Below are positions 26,607-39,736 of a DNA stretch of 64,000 bases, one piece after another (positions within the stretch are counted from its first letter, which is position 1; every line of letters begins with the position of its first letter). The position numbers were made by a program, and so were the translations under genes. Source of the DNA: Cloeon dipterum (taxonomy: Eukaryota; Arthropoda; Insecta; Ephemeroptera; Baetidae); contig NC_088790.1 of assembly GCF_949628265.1 (NCBI RefSeq), positions 11,846,545 through 11,910,544 on the forward strand, in the 5' to 3' direction. The notes under the pieces were generated by a model. It was not told where the DNA came from. It saw only the letters and a program-made list of their open reading frames with translations, and searched no databases.

Positions 26607-28047
26607 GTAAGTGAATTTTTCATTTGACTTTTCTTGATCGATACGGAATGGGATGCTTTTGTAAAATTACGAGCCATTTTGAAGATTCGAGTTACGACTC
26701 ACACAGTTTCAAGCTCAAGCCATTTGAATTACTGTAACAACTCTGCTTGAATTTCTAGTTAAATATTTTATTGCGGCACACGCGGCGGCGGCATGAAAAA
26801 CACATGGCTGAGCTTGTATTTAGCGGCAAGTGACGTGGCTGAAAAAACTACCGCTCGCCATACATGTTTATCAACTTTTAAAATTCAATTTAATGGAAAA
26901 CGCAAATTGGTTATCATAAAATTATCTACCAGTGTATTTTGAGCAGGTTACCGTGGACCTATTCCCCAATCCAGCTCTTGATTTTGCTATTTTAGAGGGT
27001 GGAATGCGTCAATGCGATGCGACATGAGTGCGCTACCTAGGAATAATTTGGCTCACGTGTTATTTTATTGAAGCTACAGCCTACAGCTAATCCGACTTGT
27101 CTCCTGTTATGTTCAGTCAGGCAACCGCGGCCGAGAGACGAGAGAGCGCCCTGTTTTAGTTGGCAACGCTTGTGTCATCGCTCAAGAGATGGCATGCGCG
27201 TTGCGGGGGCGGTCGGTGCCTTATTCGTGCTCTTTTTGTGCGTCGACGTGCTCTCCATATGATAACAAAGCATTCATGAAAATGTCTAGAAACCTCAGTT
27301 AGGAGCCTCCGCGGCAGACCATTACGCGCGCGGAGAGGGGCACGCGGCGTCCGAGAGGGGGAGGGAGGGAGATACATACATACACCCCGCTTAGCGTTGT
27401 GTACCTTGCTGCTTGCTACATGCTCTATTATCTCGCACCGACGGCGCGAGAATTTTGCCCTCGTCTCGACGCGATAACACCGGACTGGAAATAAATTTTA
27501 TTTAGAAAAATTTCAGGAAAAAGTCTGAAGCCTGGAAATCGAAAAAAAATTTTGCCGGATTAAAAATCGGCAGAAAATATCGACTTCTCTCGGGGAGCAT
27601 AATTGTCAGAGCCATTGCGTTGCGCCGCGCATGCGCCCACGAGCTGCGGTGCCGAACCGCTCCTGAGCAACTCTGACTCGAATCGGCCACCGAAAAGCCA
27701 AATTTTGGCCTAAAGCTGTGTCTAAAATCAAGAAATCTTCAACGGGTCGTTTTGCGGGGGGCAAGAAACCCCTTACAGCGCGGCGAGGCAGAAAAGCCTA
27801 GTGCTTCGGGTGGAGTCGGGCCTCTCCGGCACTTTATTATTGGGGGGATCGACCCGTCGGTTGGAGCGACACACACACACACAAACGCTGCTTTCGCTGG
27901 TCCAATAGTGTGGCTGCGTTCAGCTCCCATTTGCTTACGCATTGAGTGTCGGACGAGCGCAGCGACTCGAGCCCTTCGGACAGCTCCTTCGGACACGTTG
28001 CCATGCTCACTTGCCGGCGGACGCTCTGCTAGTCTGACCCAGCCGCC

Positions 28048-31000
28048 ATGTACGCCAAAGGAAAGGGCTCCACCGTACCCTCGGACGCCCAGGCGCGCGA
28101 AAAGTGAGTAACAGAGCCCTGAGGAGAGCTAGCGAGGGGACTCGAACCAAAATAATAATGCGTCGGGGCCGCGTCTCTCCGCCGGAACGTAAACAAGGAT
28201 GCTGCTTCCGCCGTCCGACCCCTTTCGTCCAATATTTTATTTCTAAACTTCCAAACAATCTTCAAGCCGACGGGGCAGAATCCGAACCGAAACTGTTTTT
28301 TATGACAATGGGGTCGCCGCGCTTTTTGCTTTTTGTGCGTTGGATCACCGACAACATCCAGCGCAGGTACATCCAGGAGAGCGTGATCGAGAGAGAATAT
28401 ATAAAATATACAACGCGTTTGACTCTCTGCTCCACATATTTGTACCTCAGCACTCGATAAATTGTATGCTTTCTCGGCAGTATTGTTTCCACTATCTTGC
28501 ACACTGCTACAGAACAGCTGGATGCTTATTGTGGTTTTAAGATTCATTTATTAATAAATTTACTCACGTATTGCATCTTAAAAATACGAGGAAACTCTCG
28601 TTTGTCAGCTTTGTTGATTTGAATAAACTTATTTTAAATTGTGTACAAACACCGCAAAAAAAATTAATATTCAGCATCAAAAATTTCCGGCAACTGGCTG
28701 AGCGTTACCGCGAAAGCCGGCTGGAAAAACTGGTATTTACTGTGTCATCATTTGGTTGTGTTGTCTGCTTGCAGATTGGCGTTGTACGTCTACGAGTATC
28801 TTCTGCATGTGGGAGCACAAAAAGCAGCTCAAACCTTTTTATCAGAGGTATTAGCGCGCCCAAATTCTCAGCTCTTTCTTGTATTAATGCTTCGATTTGT
28901 TTGCTCAACTCTGTGATTGCAGATAAGATGGGAAAAGAATATAACGCTAGGAGAGCCGCCAGGATTTCTCCACTCCTGGTGGTGGTGAGTCTTGATTTTT
29001 TCTCTCTGTACTTCGAAAACTCTGATGTTTAGAATAAACGCAAATTTTGTTCTTAAAAGGCTCGTCAGTAAGCAAAATATCAAATTTGTAAAACTCTATT
29101 AACTAAAGATTTTTAAATTGTTTAAATAAAAATTAAAATGAGATAAGTACATTTAAATCTGGCTCAGTTATAAATTATAACAAGATCATAAATTTGTCCT
29201 TTCAAAGCAAGCTGAACCTGGCTGAAAATTAATTTCCCCCACCCTCTTCTTAATCCAAATAGGTTAAAAAAATCACGGAATGATTTTTGATAGTATTTAT
29301 AATCAAATCGCAACGAACTGTCTCAAATAATACTTTAAAAGAATAGTAAAAAAATCTGGAGTATTTCTTTCTCCGAATTTCAGTGTTTTTTGGGACTTGT
29401 ACTGCGCAGCGCCAGAGCGGAGGGACACGTGTGAGCACTCGAGTGAAGCCAAGGCTTTCCATGACTACGTGAGTATTTTTTCTTCTTTTTTCCCAAATCC
29501 ACGTGAGTTTTGGCTGCTGGCGAAAATTTTTGGATGGATCAATACGCGACTATCAAATGACAGACTTGGTGTGTGTACGAGCGAGAGAGAGAGAGAGAGA
29601 GAGAGAATAAACTCTCCTCTTCCTGTTGCTCCTGCGCCACCCCCAGCAGCCAGCGTTGCATCCCACAATACAAAAATACCGCTCTCTTTGCCGGCTGTCA
29701 ATCGGCTCGAGCTCAATCGTCATTTTCGAGATTCTCATGCTCAATATCGCAACGCTGGTTTAAAATTTTTTCTTATAAAAATGAACACTATCCTTATTAC
29801 CTCCTGGTACGGTTTATTTTTAAAATTTAACTTGCTACTTGCCGCGAAACGAGCAGAAAGTGCGGACCGGAGCTTGCTTGTCTGCGGCTCTTATTTTAAT
29901 GAATATCAAGGTCAACTGGTCCACCCCCTTCAAAAGATGGAAGGTGGACCAGTTGTGCCGGCCGGTCGGCCGGCCAGCGCTGTGAACGACGCGAGAAAAG
30001 AAAGAGAGAATCCGCAGGTGCATTCTCGAGTGCGACACAGCTCCCATGCTCCGATCCTAACCTGACCGCCTGCTCTCTCTGATTCCAGGGTTTCGTTAAT
30101 TCCGGCTACGGCGTCAATGGAATCACACACGTAAGTACCTCTATTTTTTAATACGTTTGTTGCGTTTTTCGTCGCGGAGAGCTTGGAATTTTTACTGTTA
30201 TCTTTATAAAAGGAAATACATTTTATTTTCAATTTATCTCTTGGTTAGTTAAAAATACACAACACGCGCACAAAAGGAATCTAAATTTATTTAAGGTTTT
30301 TGTTTGGTTGCAATTTTTAAATAATCGGGATATATTCGCTTATATTGTCTCCCAACTACTTTTTTAAACAAAATTATATGCTTTTAACATCAGAATTCTT
30401 TCACTGCATTTCGCCTCTACATGAAATCAAAAGTCCCTTTCAATTTTTTCCGTCTGGCTTTCATAATAAAGAAACCCTAAAAACGCGTTTAGAAGGGGAA
30501 AATTATGAAATCAATCCATTTTTAACCAACATGTTTCACTGTAGCTTGATTTAATGATGAAATTTTGTGTCTGTGGCAGAATGCGGGTCCAGCGCCGAGT
30601 CCACTGGGCCAGATGCCCCCCAACGACGGCATGCCCGGCGGCCCCATGCCCCCAGGCTTCTTCCCTGTAAGTAGCTCCGTTGCGATAATTTCGAAAACAT
30701 TCGAAATTTAAAAAAGGTGGCCAGTCGCGATTATTGAGAATCTGGAATTACCGCCGCGGGCTTTCTTTATCACCTTTTGTTTGTTTGTCTGACTGTCTGT
30801 CCTTTGTGCACCTTGTCTCTGCCTGAGCACCGTCCAAGCAGCAGCAGCAAACCTGCACTCAAGCCACCTTTCTGAACACGCACGTTTGCCAATTAATCTG
30901 GCCGAGCGAGTTGCACGATTTATTGTACTCTGAACCGCGAGAAAAGCTGTAAATTGACGAGCATATTGTAAATAATACAAAACGGTCCAAAAGTTGTGCT

Positions 31001-34000
31001 TGCTGAGTTCTTGGGGAATCCTAATTTCCTGCACTCTGGTTCATAATCTAGTTTTATCATTATTATTTTTTCTGTTACTTTGCCTCCAACTGTCTTTCTC
31101 CTCGCTTTGACGATGAATGAGTAATCAGTTTTTATCATCAGTCACGTTTAAAAGAAAACAATGTATTTTACGTTTAGAGGTATACATGACCATCGCTTGG
31201 CGTCGGAGCTTAGGTACAATGTTGATATTGTTTTACCGCAAATTTTTCTTTAAATATGCTTCTACATAAAGCTTTCAGATTATAATTTTCTACTTTTCCT
31301 AATCTTTATTTTAAATTATTTTCTCCTGGGCACCATTTAGAGGGGCTTAAAGCTCTGGTGAATGTTCAAATATTGTAAAGCCACCATTAATTCGCAAGAA
31401 ATGTTGATGAAATCAAAGTCCTGTTGTAATTACTGAGATTCGCCACCTTTGCGATTTTCACGCATTGCAAGTTAAAGAGGACGTCTGAACCTGTCCGCAG
31501 CTGACTACTCTCTTTCTCGTATCTTTCTCTCTCTCTCTCTCTCTTTCTGGATCTGTGTTCTGTGTTGTTATAAGTTGTCCGCTTTTACTCTTGTGTTGCA
31601 GAGCTCGACAATGCGGCCATCACCACCCACTCATCCGTCAACTCAGCCATCCCCACACCCCCAACCACCCCCTCCTCATAGTCAAATGATGCCTAATCAG
31701 GTAAGGCTGGCTCACTATTTCTCAAACTCGAAGCAGCCGCCCCCCGGTGTGCCTTTCTCCGCTCCATGCTTGCATCTATGTGCGTGTTGTTGTTGTTTGT
31801 CAACTCCATTTCTCTCTCTTTCTTCGCCCTCTAGTGTAAATACTCAGGGGTCAAAACTGCATGCATCACGATTGCGGGACAAACCGAAGCGATTCAAAAC
31901 TGACTGGCTACTTTTGAACGCGCAACTCCACTGCTTCCCATTGATTGATAACGAATTTTTTCCCTTTTTACAGCCGTTCATGGGTCCCAGATACGGTGGT
32001 CCAGGACCAAGACCCAACGTCAGAATGCCGCAGATCGGGAACGAGTTTAATGGGGTGAGTAATTTTTTTCACCTGTTCAATTTATTATCAAGATTTTGTT
32101 TTAGTTAGACACCATTAAAGCAAATCAAATGTCACATTAATCTGAACAAAATCATGTGGAATAAAGTACTAAAATTAAGAAAGGTCTGCATAAAGTTAAT
32201 TAGAAATGAGTTGGATTTGAAAATTTTAAGATAAAATTTTTTGTGAAAAGTCTTATGAGTGTTGACCTTCATGACACTTGCAAATATTTTTTTAATGTAC
32301 TATGTTTTCCAATTTAAAACCATAGAAATTTAAAAATTCTATAATATTGAAAATTAACAAGTCTATTTTTTGTTTCTCGCAGCCTCCTGGCCAGCCACTA
32401 ATGTCCAACAACATGGACCCGACGCGGCAAGGTGAGTTTTGCATCTTGACAGCTTCCAAGCCCTCCTCCTTGTAGCTTACATTGTGTAATGCAAAGTGCA
32501 TGCGACTTGTATCGAGGCTTTGGTCAAAAGCAACCAAGTAACCAGAGCCATTATCTCCTCCCGCCCCCTGTTGCTGGCGTAATCTACTCTTGTTATTTCA
32601 TGATTCTCTGTCTCAGGTGAAGGCGGTGATTTTGTTGGTTGGCAAGGTGAGAGTCAATCGTTCATATTTCGCTTTTGCTCAGCTCGCATGAGGCTTCTGC
32701 TCCTTGTCCAGTTAAGCTGAGTCCAGTTTTATCTCACGTCAGCCCGCTTTGCAGGTCCGCCAGGCATGAACCCTATGAACCCCAGAATGAACCCACCACG
32801 GGGTCCTGGAATGGCCCCGATGGCACCCGGAGGCTACGGCCCCGGAATGAGAGCGCCACCGCCTAACGCCAACCTTGGACCCGGCTCCGGACCCCCAATG
32901 GGCCCCATGGGCGGCCCTGGCGGTCGACCTCAGTGGCAACCAGTTACGTCGACAGTAAGTTTTCTCCCCAACCAAATTCCAGATGTTAATTTAATCAAAT
33001 TATTAAGTGATTCTTAATTGTGGAAAAAATAAGGCATTTTGGAACCAGTAGCAACTCAAAATAATTGTATTAAATACATGCTTTAAAGCACAATTTGTAA
33101 CGCACTCTACAAAATATATTATTGTTCTCCATATGAAAAGCTGAAGCTCTGAATCTAATCAAGGTTCATGCTTCAAAATTCGTTCAATTTGAGCAAAATG
33201 AATGTTAGTTATTTTGCATCTCTCACTAAATTTAAGAATTCATAATTCTTAAAATCAAATTTGGTCTTCAAACTTTATTGCAAATGCTCTTACAATAGAT
33301 ACAATAGCCTGGTTTAATTAATGGTTAGTAAATTTCCATTATTGCAAATATTCATATCCTAAAGAGAAATAAATACTACTACTTAAATATATATTTACTG
33401 CAGGGATTAAAGCGATAAACACTAATTGGTGTCAAAACTCAAAATATACTTCTACTACATAAATTCAATTTAATTTTTATTATTACAATTTAAACGTCAA
33501 ATCCTAAGAGATTCCTTGTTTGAAATAAACATTTAAAGCAAAGAAAAGCTTTGAAAACTGCTTAACTTCTTTGCTCTGCATTTCAAACCTATTCTTTTAT
33601 TGGAAACTTACCTTGATATTTCTGTTTGCAGCCTATGAGTTACTCGTCATCATCACCTGGAAACTATGTAAGTTGCTCTCATTTTGCTCTGTAGACCTCA
33701 CAAATCTCATCTCTGTCAATGATTTCAGGCTCCACCTGGCTCGTCAGGACCTCCTGGCCCTGGAACACCTATCATGCCAAGCCCACAAGGTAGGAAGGGT
33801 TGCACAGCCCCCGTTGTCCCCGTCCCCGCATGCACTGGCTGCTTGTTTTCTCCTTCTTCCTCACCTTTGCAAAGCTGCAGGAGCGCAGATCTCTCTTCTT
33901 CCTACTTCAACTTTTGTGTCTGTTTTTCCCATAGCCCCCTGCCTCCCATGACGACGTTATTTACATGAAAAAAGAAGAAACTTTATTTTAGCTTCTTAGC

Positions 34001-37000
34001 ACTGATTGTTTACTTATTTTCTAGGTTCAGTGGGTCCCTATTCCCCTGCTAGTCACAGAATGCCCACTCCCAGTCCTGTCACACGGCAAGGTGAATAATA
34101 TACAATGCGAAATTAATCCTAGCGACTAGAGATAATCAAGTAAAAAAACCAAGCGAGCATGGGTTTTTCTGCGGGTTGCGAGACTGCTTTTTGAACCCTC
34201 CCCAGTTCTATGTTGACCTTTTGTTTGTTTGTTTTTCCGATCTGAGCGACTCTCGACATGTTGTGCTGTGATTTGTTGTGCTTTCAATCATCATCATAAC
34301 TCACTGTGATCGTCTGTATCGCCACTCAAAGCAATATAAATTCACTGTCCCCGAAACCTCTGCAAGTCTCCTTCCCCTGTTTTTGATTTCACTTATCTGT
34401 CGCCTCCATTAGGGCTGCGTCTTGGCTAAACGATGCCTTTTCTTTACAGACTCGTCCAATTCTGGAGGCGAAAACATGTACACCATGATGAAGCCCGTGC
34501 CTGGAGGCAACATGCCTGGGGTGAGTTTCTTATTCTGCCGTTCACAGATTGTGCAGTCCTTGTCCTATTTTATGAAATTGACACTTTAATTCTTTTCCGC
34601 CAGGAACACACTATTTACGTCAACTGGGATAAATTGACTTAATGTAGGGCTGCCAAAAATATTTATTAATTGATCATACTGTCGTGCTGATGATCAATTA
34701 CTTTGGGATATGTGATTCACTAATCTCTGCACAGAGTCCAAAGAAAAATATTATGACCTCTTGGCTGTGGGAGTTTTCCCTCTGAAAAGCACAGTGCCGA
34801 CGACTTGCAGTCTGATTCTGTTATAATATGTGTTTTCAATTCACACTTAACTATTTGTTATCTGCAACTCAAATGTTTTGCTGCAACTGGATGGCAAACA
34901 CTGATAAGTTCTGGACATTTTTGTTGACTTCCTTTTGCACATTAAAAAAACTAATCGTTTATTCACTCAGTACAATAAGATGGATAGAGTGAGATGAAAA
35001 AATTTCGTAGTTATGCTATTTACGTCTGTCTGTTCATTTGTGCGAGAATATTTAAATAGTCGCAAGATTTGGGAATTTAAGTTCACCTATTTTAACTTGA
35101 GCTGTTTTGGAAGATTAAGCCATTTAAAAAAATAATCTATTTTAGCTACATTACCCTGCCTGAAGTACTATAATGGAGATACGTTTCACATTTGATGTGC
35201 TGTCTCCTGCTGAGAACTCTTAATGTCGATCCCCGCAGTTTAAAACGGCGTGAAATGCTCAAATTAACAGTAATGAGTAGCAAATATTTCATTAGGAACG
35301 CACTTATAAGGTTTCTGTGCTCTGCATTGATGTCCTATCACAGAAAACACCAATAATTGAAAGCCTAAAAAACTGGCATGATAGTTTCTGAAGTATAGTA
35401 TTCTGAATTTTTTTATACAATCGCAATCAGAAGTTTATTTAAAGATATAAGCGGAAATGGGTAAATCCACATTTCCTGGTTGAGTTTCTAAGGCCGCTGA
35501 GGCTTTCAATTCACTGAAATGATTTTCCCGTCCTTTTTCACCTCAGATGGCTTCAAAACCAGGTTCCTATCAGTCTTTCCTGTTTTGATCTTTAAAATTA
35601 ACGCAGCTAGTTTCTTTTCATTGACGGTCGTACGTAAATTACACCATTTATGTTTTGGCTGAAATACTCGTCCTTTGCAAAATGAATTTTCTGTCTTGTA
35701 TTTCTGAAAAAATGAAATGCATTTTACGTTTTAATTTCAACCTCTGCACAAATTTTTAATACGTGATTGGTTATTTATGCTAGTTTAAAATCATGCAGGC
35801 ATTTTAAACCTATAATTATTGAGCTCCTTTCAGTTTCCATTGAGTATAATTAAATTTGGCTTTGGCACTTGTTAAATGTTTTTACTTACTTGCCTCGCCT
35901 TTCTCAATTTCCGGTCCTGGAAGTCGCGCACTGCACAGCTGCAAACCGCTGAGATAAAATAATTATATATTCCCATTTCTTACGATTTTGAGCGTGTCTA
36001 GTTGCTTTATAGCATTAGCTTAAATTCATTCGGCGCGTGTTGCAGGACTTCCCAATGGGCGGCGGCCCCGAGGGCGGCAACATGGGCCCGATCGGTCCGA
36101 ACACGATGGGCCCTGTGCTGAACGGCGACGGCATGGAAGGGATGAAGAACTCTCCTGCAAACGGCGGCCCGGGAACACCTAGAGAAGACAGTGGGAGTGG
36201 GATGGGAGACTACAACTTGGGGGGCTTTGGTGGGCCGGGGGAAAATGTGAGTATAAATCCAAGTGCCAATTACTTTTCCGAATCTTAGTGACAGCAGCGC
36301 ACTTTTGATACCGGTTCGAGTTGTTGTTGTTGACACACTCCACTCGACTCAATAGATTCAATACTCACACAAGAGCGCTCAATTTTTGTTGCTTGATCGA
36401 GGGCTTGACGCACCTTACTTGTACATTACTACTAATGCGAACAGAGACAAACAGATTAAAAATGAAATAGTAGAAATAATAATATATTATATATAAATCG
36501 AATGTCTACTGTCCAGTTCGGTTCTCAGATTAAGAGCTTTGATCCTAGTTACTACTGACTTGCCAAGTTTTTATATCATGAAGCACTGATACCGTTTCAT
36601 TAGGTGGTTGTGACTCGATGACTGTTTCTTGCTATTTTTGCGCGACTGTTTACATTTTTTCCAAGCAAGTTGAAGAGGGGGAGTAGGGAGGTCGGACCTT
36701 TTTAATCGATTTAGTTTTAATCCTCTTTTGGTTTAGTGTACAGAACTACTTTTTTATTTGTTTTCCCGTTCAGTGCAAACTCAGAGTGCTACACCACTAA
36801 TTTTATACCGAGCGGTATTATTATTTTTACTATTATTGACTTTTAGTTTTTTGATACCAACCTCTTTGTGTAATTTTGAGTTTTTTGTACACCAACCTGA
36901 CGGCTTGTACAGTTGCAGCAAGGCACTCGTCTCGATTAATACTTGTACTCATTAGTTATTTTCCTATCTTTATTCACCACTCTTTTCGTTCGTTCGTTCG

Positions 37001-37721
37001 TTCATTTTTGTACTTATTATTGGTAATTGATAAAACTGCTTGAGCGGGGCGCGCAAATTGGCTCCCCGGACACTGTAAAACAGGCTCTTTTATTTTGATC
37101 ACTCACCACCCTCCTTACTGCCCTTGTCACGAGGGATTAACATGTCCGTCACACTCACAATGGAAGGGCGTGTTGTTGCTGCATGAAATAAAAATTATTA
37201 CTTTTACACAATAATTGTTGCTCTGAAAATATTAAAAAACAAAAACAGAAAAGTAAAAAGTCCGTGTAAATAAAATTCAGCTTTTTGGATCGGAAAGTGC
37301 ACATTCAGGTTGAACTCAGCCACCTTTCAAAATTCCATCTTTGAAGTAGGCCTGGAACGTTTGTCCACGTCTACTTGAAACTGATCTTGGCTCAAAAAGC
37401 TGGAGGTTCCGAATCTGAGAACCACGCGTGTTTGCAAAAAAGATTGAATTGCTATTTTCCGACCAACTCATTTCTCTTTTTTATGTACATGTTTTGCACC
37501 CACTTTCTTTGCTTCTTTTTTGTGTATAAATTTGTTACACACACGTTTGATTCAGTTTTTTAACGCAGCAATTGAAAAAGAGTAAAATGCAGTGACAACT
37601 ACTTTCTTCCTTGCAGGACCAAACCGAATCAGCAGCCATACTGAAAATTAAGGAAAGTATGCAGGAAGAAGCCAAGAGATTTGAAAAAGACTCGGACCAT
37701 CCTGATTTTTTCATGCAATAG
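28048..37721 (+). CDS. Ssdp: sequence-specific single-stranded DNA-binding protein (Ssdp/SSBP), 467 aa
   Basis: Complete gene of 17 coding exons: 28048-28103, 28775-28847, 28923-28984, 29384-29468, 30089-30130, 30580-30666, 31602-31700, 31974-32054, 32383-32431, 32617-32646, 32755-32954, 33632-33667, 33729-33789, 34025-34090, 34450-34520, 36046-36246, 37617-37721. All junctions are GT-AG and all phases agree. The start [19 protein letters not shown] leads into the LUFS/LisH domain (about residues 15-95; [33 protein letters not shown]). The rest is a long Pro/Gly/Met-rich low-complexity region, and the end is acidic ([10 protein letters not shown]). Ssdp proteins bind and stabilise LDB/Chip in nuclear LIM-homeodomain and Wnt-enhanceosome complexes. 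The length is close to the known family range. Exon 10 is only 30 bases and can be skipped in frame. Confidence 0.96.
29913..29955. repeat. 13-bp hairpin in an Ssdp intron
   Basis: CAACTGGTCCACC and its exact inverse GGTGGACCAGTTG are separated by 17 bases, in the intron after Ssdp exon 4. It is directly followed by a GGCC-rich palindromic run (CCGGCCGGTCGGCCGGCC). Confidence 0.7.
32617..32646 (+). other. Ssdp: 30-base micro-exon of Ssdp
   Basis: Bounded by TCTCAG and GTGAGA, this exon encodes [10 protein letters not shown]. Flanking exons end and start in the same phase, so inclusion or skipping both keep the frame. It is a likely regulated cassette in the low-complexity region. Confidence 0.6.
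34667..34700. repeat. 11-bp inverted repeat in an Ssdp intron
   Basis: TAATTGATCAT at 34667-34677 is inverted exactly at 34690-34700, 12 bases apart. Confidence 0.7.
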
Positions 37722-39345
37722 TGTTTGTGCCACAACTCTCCTGCTCCACAAGCTCCTTCCTTCAAACACAAAACCTTAGTTACCTCCAAATTGTACACAA
37801 GAGAGAGAAAGAGCTAGAAAGATGACGAGAGACGCATCGGAACACAAACATTGATCACAATATTATTATTGTATTCGTCGAGGAACGTTTGGTAGGGCTA
37901 CTTTTTCTGGCATCTCTACCCGGAGAGGCAATCGAGTCGGGCAAAACGCCACCTGACAGGCCGTTATTTGAAATTCGCGCGGACCACAGCAAGCTGGAGG
38001 GCGCGGGACGGTTTTCTGCATTTGAGAGTTGTCGACGATCTTAGCTGACTGGATGAAACTTGGATCAAGATTCGGAGGTCCCTCATTTTGAAAATAGAAA
38101 TTTTTGATAGTCATAGAAATAAATTATAGACTCGATTTTTTCGTCCTTTAAGCCCAAACTTTGAGTATTTTACATTTTGAGACCTTCGACTAAATTTTTT
38201 TGTAACCCTTATCCCCGTGCCCTCTGGAGGTCCGTCGCTTTTGTTTCGTGTCGCTGGAATTGCTGCGGAATATGAGTTTCCGCCTTGAAAGATGTAACCT
38301 GATCTCAAGCAGACGATTTTTCGTCGGCGAAAGGAGGAAAGTGGCAATTCTGGCGCGTGCTCCCTGGTAGTTGCATCCCGAATCCTCATTTTTTTTCTCT
38401 AATTCAGTAGAAGCAGAGATCTCGTTCGTTTTAAACCTGTAACCGCAGCCGCCTGGCCCGCGGCGCCCTTGTTCCTATCCTACGTAGAGAAAAGTAACTT
38501 GGATTTGAGTGTGAGGCCCAGGTGGCGACTGCCCCGGCAACTCGCAGTGGCTGGGGGAATCTCTTGGCGCATACAAGGATGGAAAAGCCACACGCAACCC
38601 ACCACTTTTCGACTTTTCCTTTTTCTGAATGAGAGAGTGTGAGTGAAACACAGTTTGTGGCCGGTGGTTTTTCGGAAATCGCACGCAATGAGCCGACCGA
38701 GAGTGAACGGACGTTTTCTTCCTGAGTTGGAGACGGAAAGCAGACGCATTTTAGCTCATTGATTTTTATCCAGCCAGTATTACTCGTACATTATATTATA
38801 TACGTTTAAACGAAACCAACAAACAGGAATCAAATTGTACACTGTGTAGCATTTTCCTGCTGACAACCTGTGGCATCTTCCGAAACGGCGCGCAGTCTGC
38901 TTTTTTGTTAAAACGTAGCCAACTATTTGTTAACTTATTGCGAGATCGTTATAATTATGTTATTTTTATTTCACTGCTGCTGCGAACTCTCACCAAAAAT
39001 CACTTTTGTAAATAACTCGAGAGCCAATTGACGCGAGAATTATGTTTTTGGAAATTTGTGTAAATTTTACAAACACATATGTACCTTTATAATTTATATG
39101 AGGCGAGGACGAGAGAGAAAGATGTGTATTTATCATTGGTTCTAAAGATTATTGAGTATATTACTTTAATGAATTAATTTTTTTTGTTTCTTATTGAGGT
39201 ATGAACATATATAATAAATATATATTATTCTTTTGATGATTTGCAACATTATAAAAGAGACGAGAAAAGAGCATTTACCGCGTGATCATAATTTTACTTT
39301 GATTAGATCGTTCCACTCTATTTTCTGTTTCAGATGAATAAAATG
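37722..39345 (+). other. Ssdp: Ssdp 3' untranslated region and poly(A) candidates
   Basis: No coding-like frame follows the stop at 37719-37721. AATAAA occurs at 38118-38123, near 39213, and at 39337-39342, so one short and one long 3' end are possible. The end-to-end arrangement with the minus-strand SSADH gene leaves about 390 bases between the last signal and its stop codon. Confidence 0.4.
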
Positions 39346-39736
39346 ATTATTATGTGTAAATTGTCCAAAAATGTTGTCTTTGGCATTAAAATTAAAAATT
39401 TCGCAACCCATCAAACAAGGAACATTATTAACCATCCAAATCAAAGACAGATTGATTGCAGGTGCGTAATACTATATATTTAATAAATGGAAGCACTGCA
39501 TTATACAACAATAATCATCACAACTGAGCATAAAAAACCTTAGGAATGCGACTAGGATTCGCCAATTAAATGCACTGCATTTTCTAGTTGCCCTTTTGTA
39601 CTCAAAATCTTAACAAAACAGGAAGGCTGCCATTAACACTTAAAATAATTTGATTGCAATTTTGATCAAATTTGCAATGCAGTGCGCTCTTAGCAAAGAC
39701 AACGAATATCTTAATAGAGAGAAACAATTAATGCGC

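Noticed and set aside
28029..28547. Minus-strand open frame of 172 codons antisense to Ssdp exon 1
   Set aside because: Antisense shadow of the GC-rich Ssdp start and intron; Ssdp on the plus strand explains the composition.
37866..38749. Cluster of minus-strand open frames after Ssdp
   Set aside because: They lie in the Ssdp 3' untranslated region, overlap in several frames and lack splice-bounded exons.
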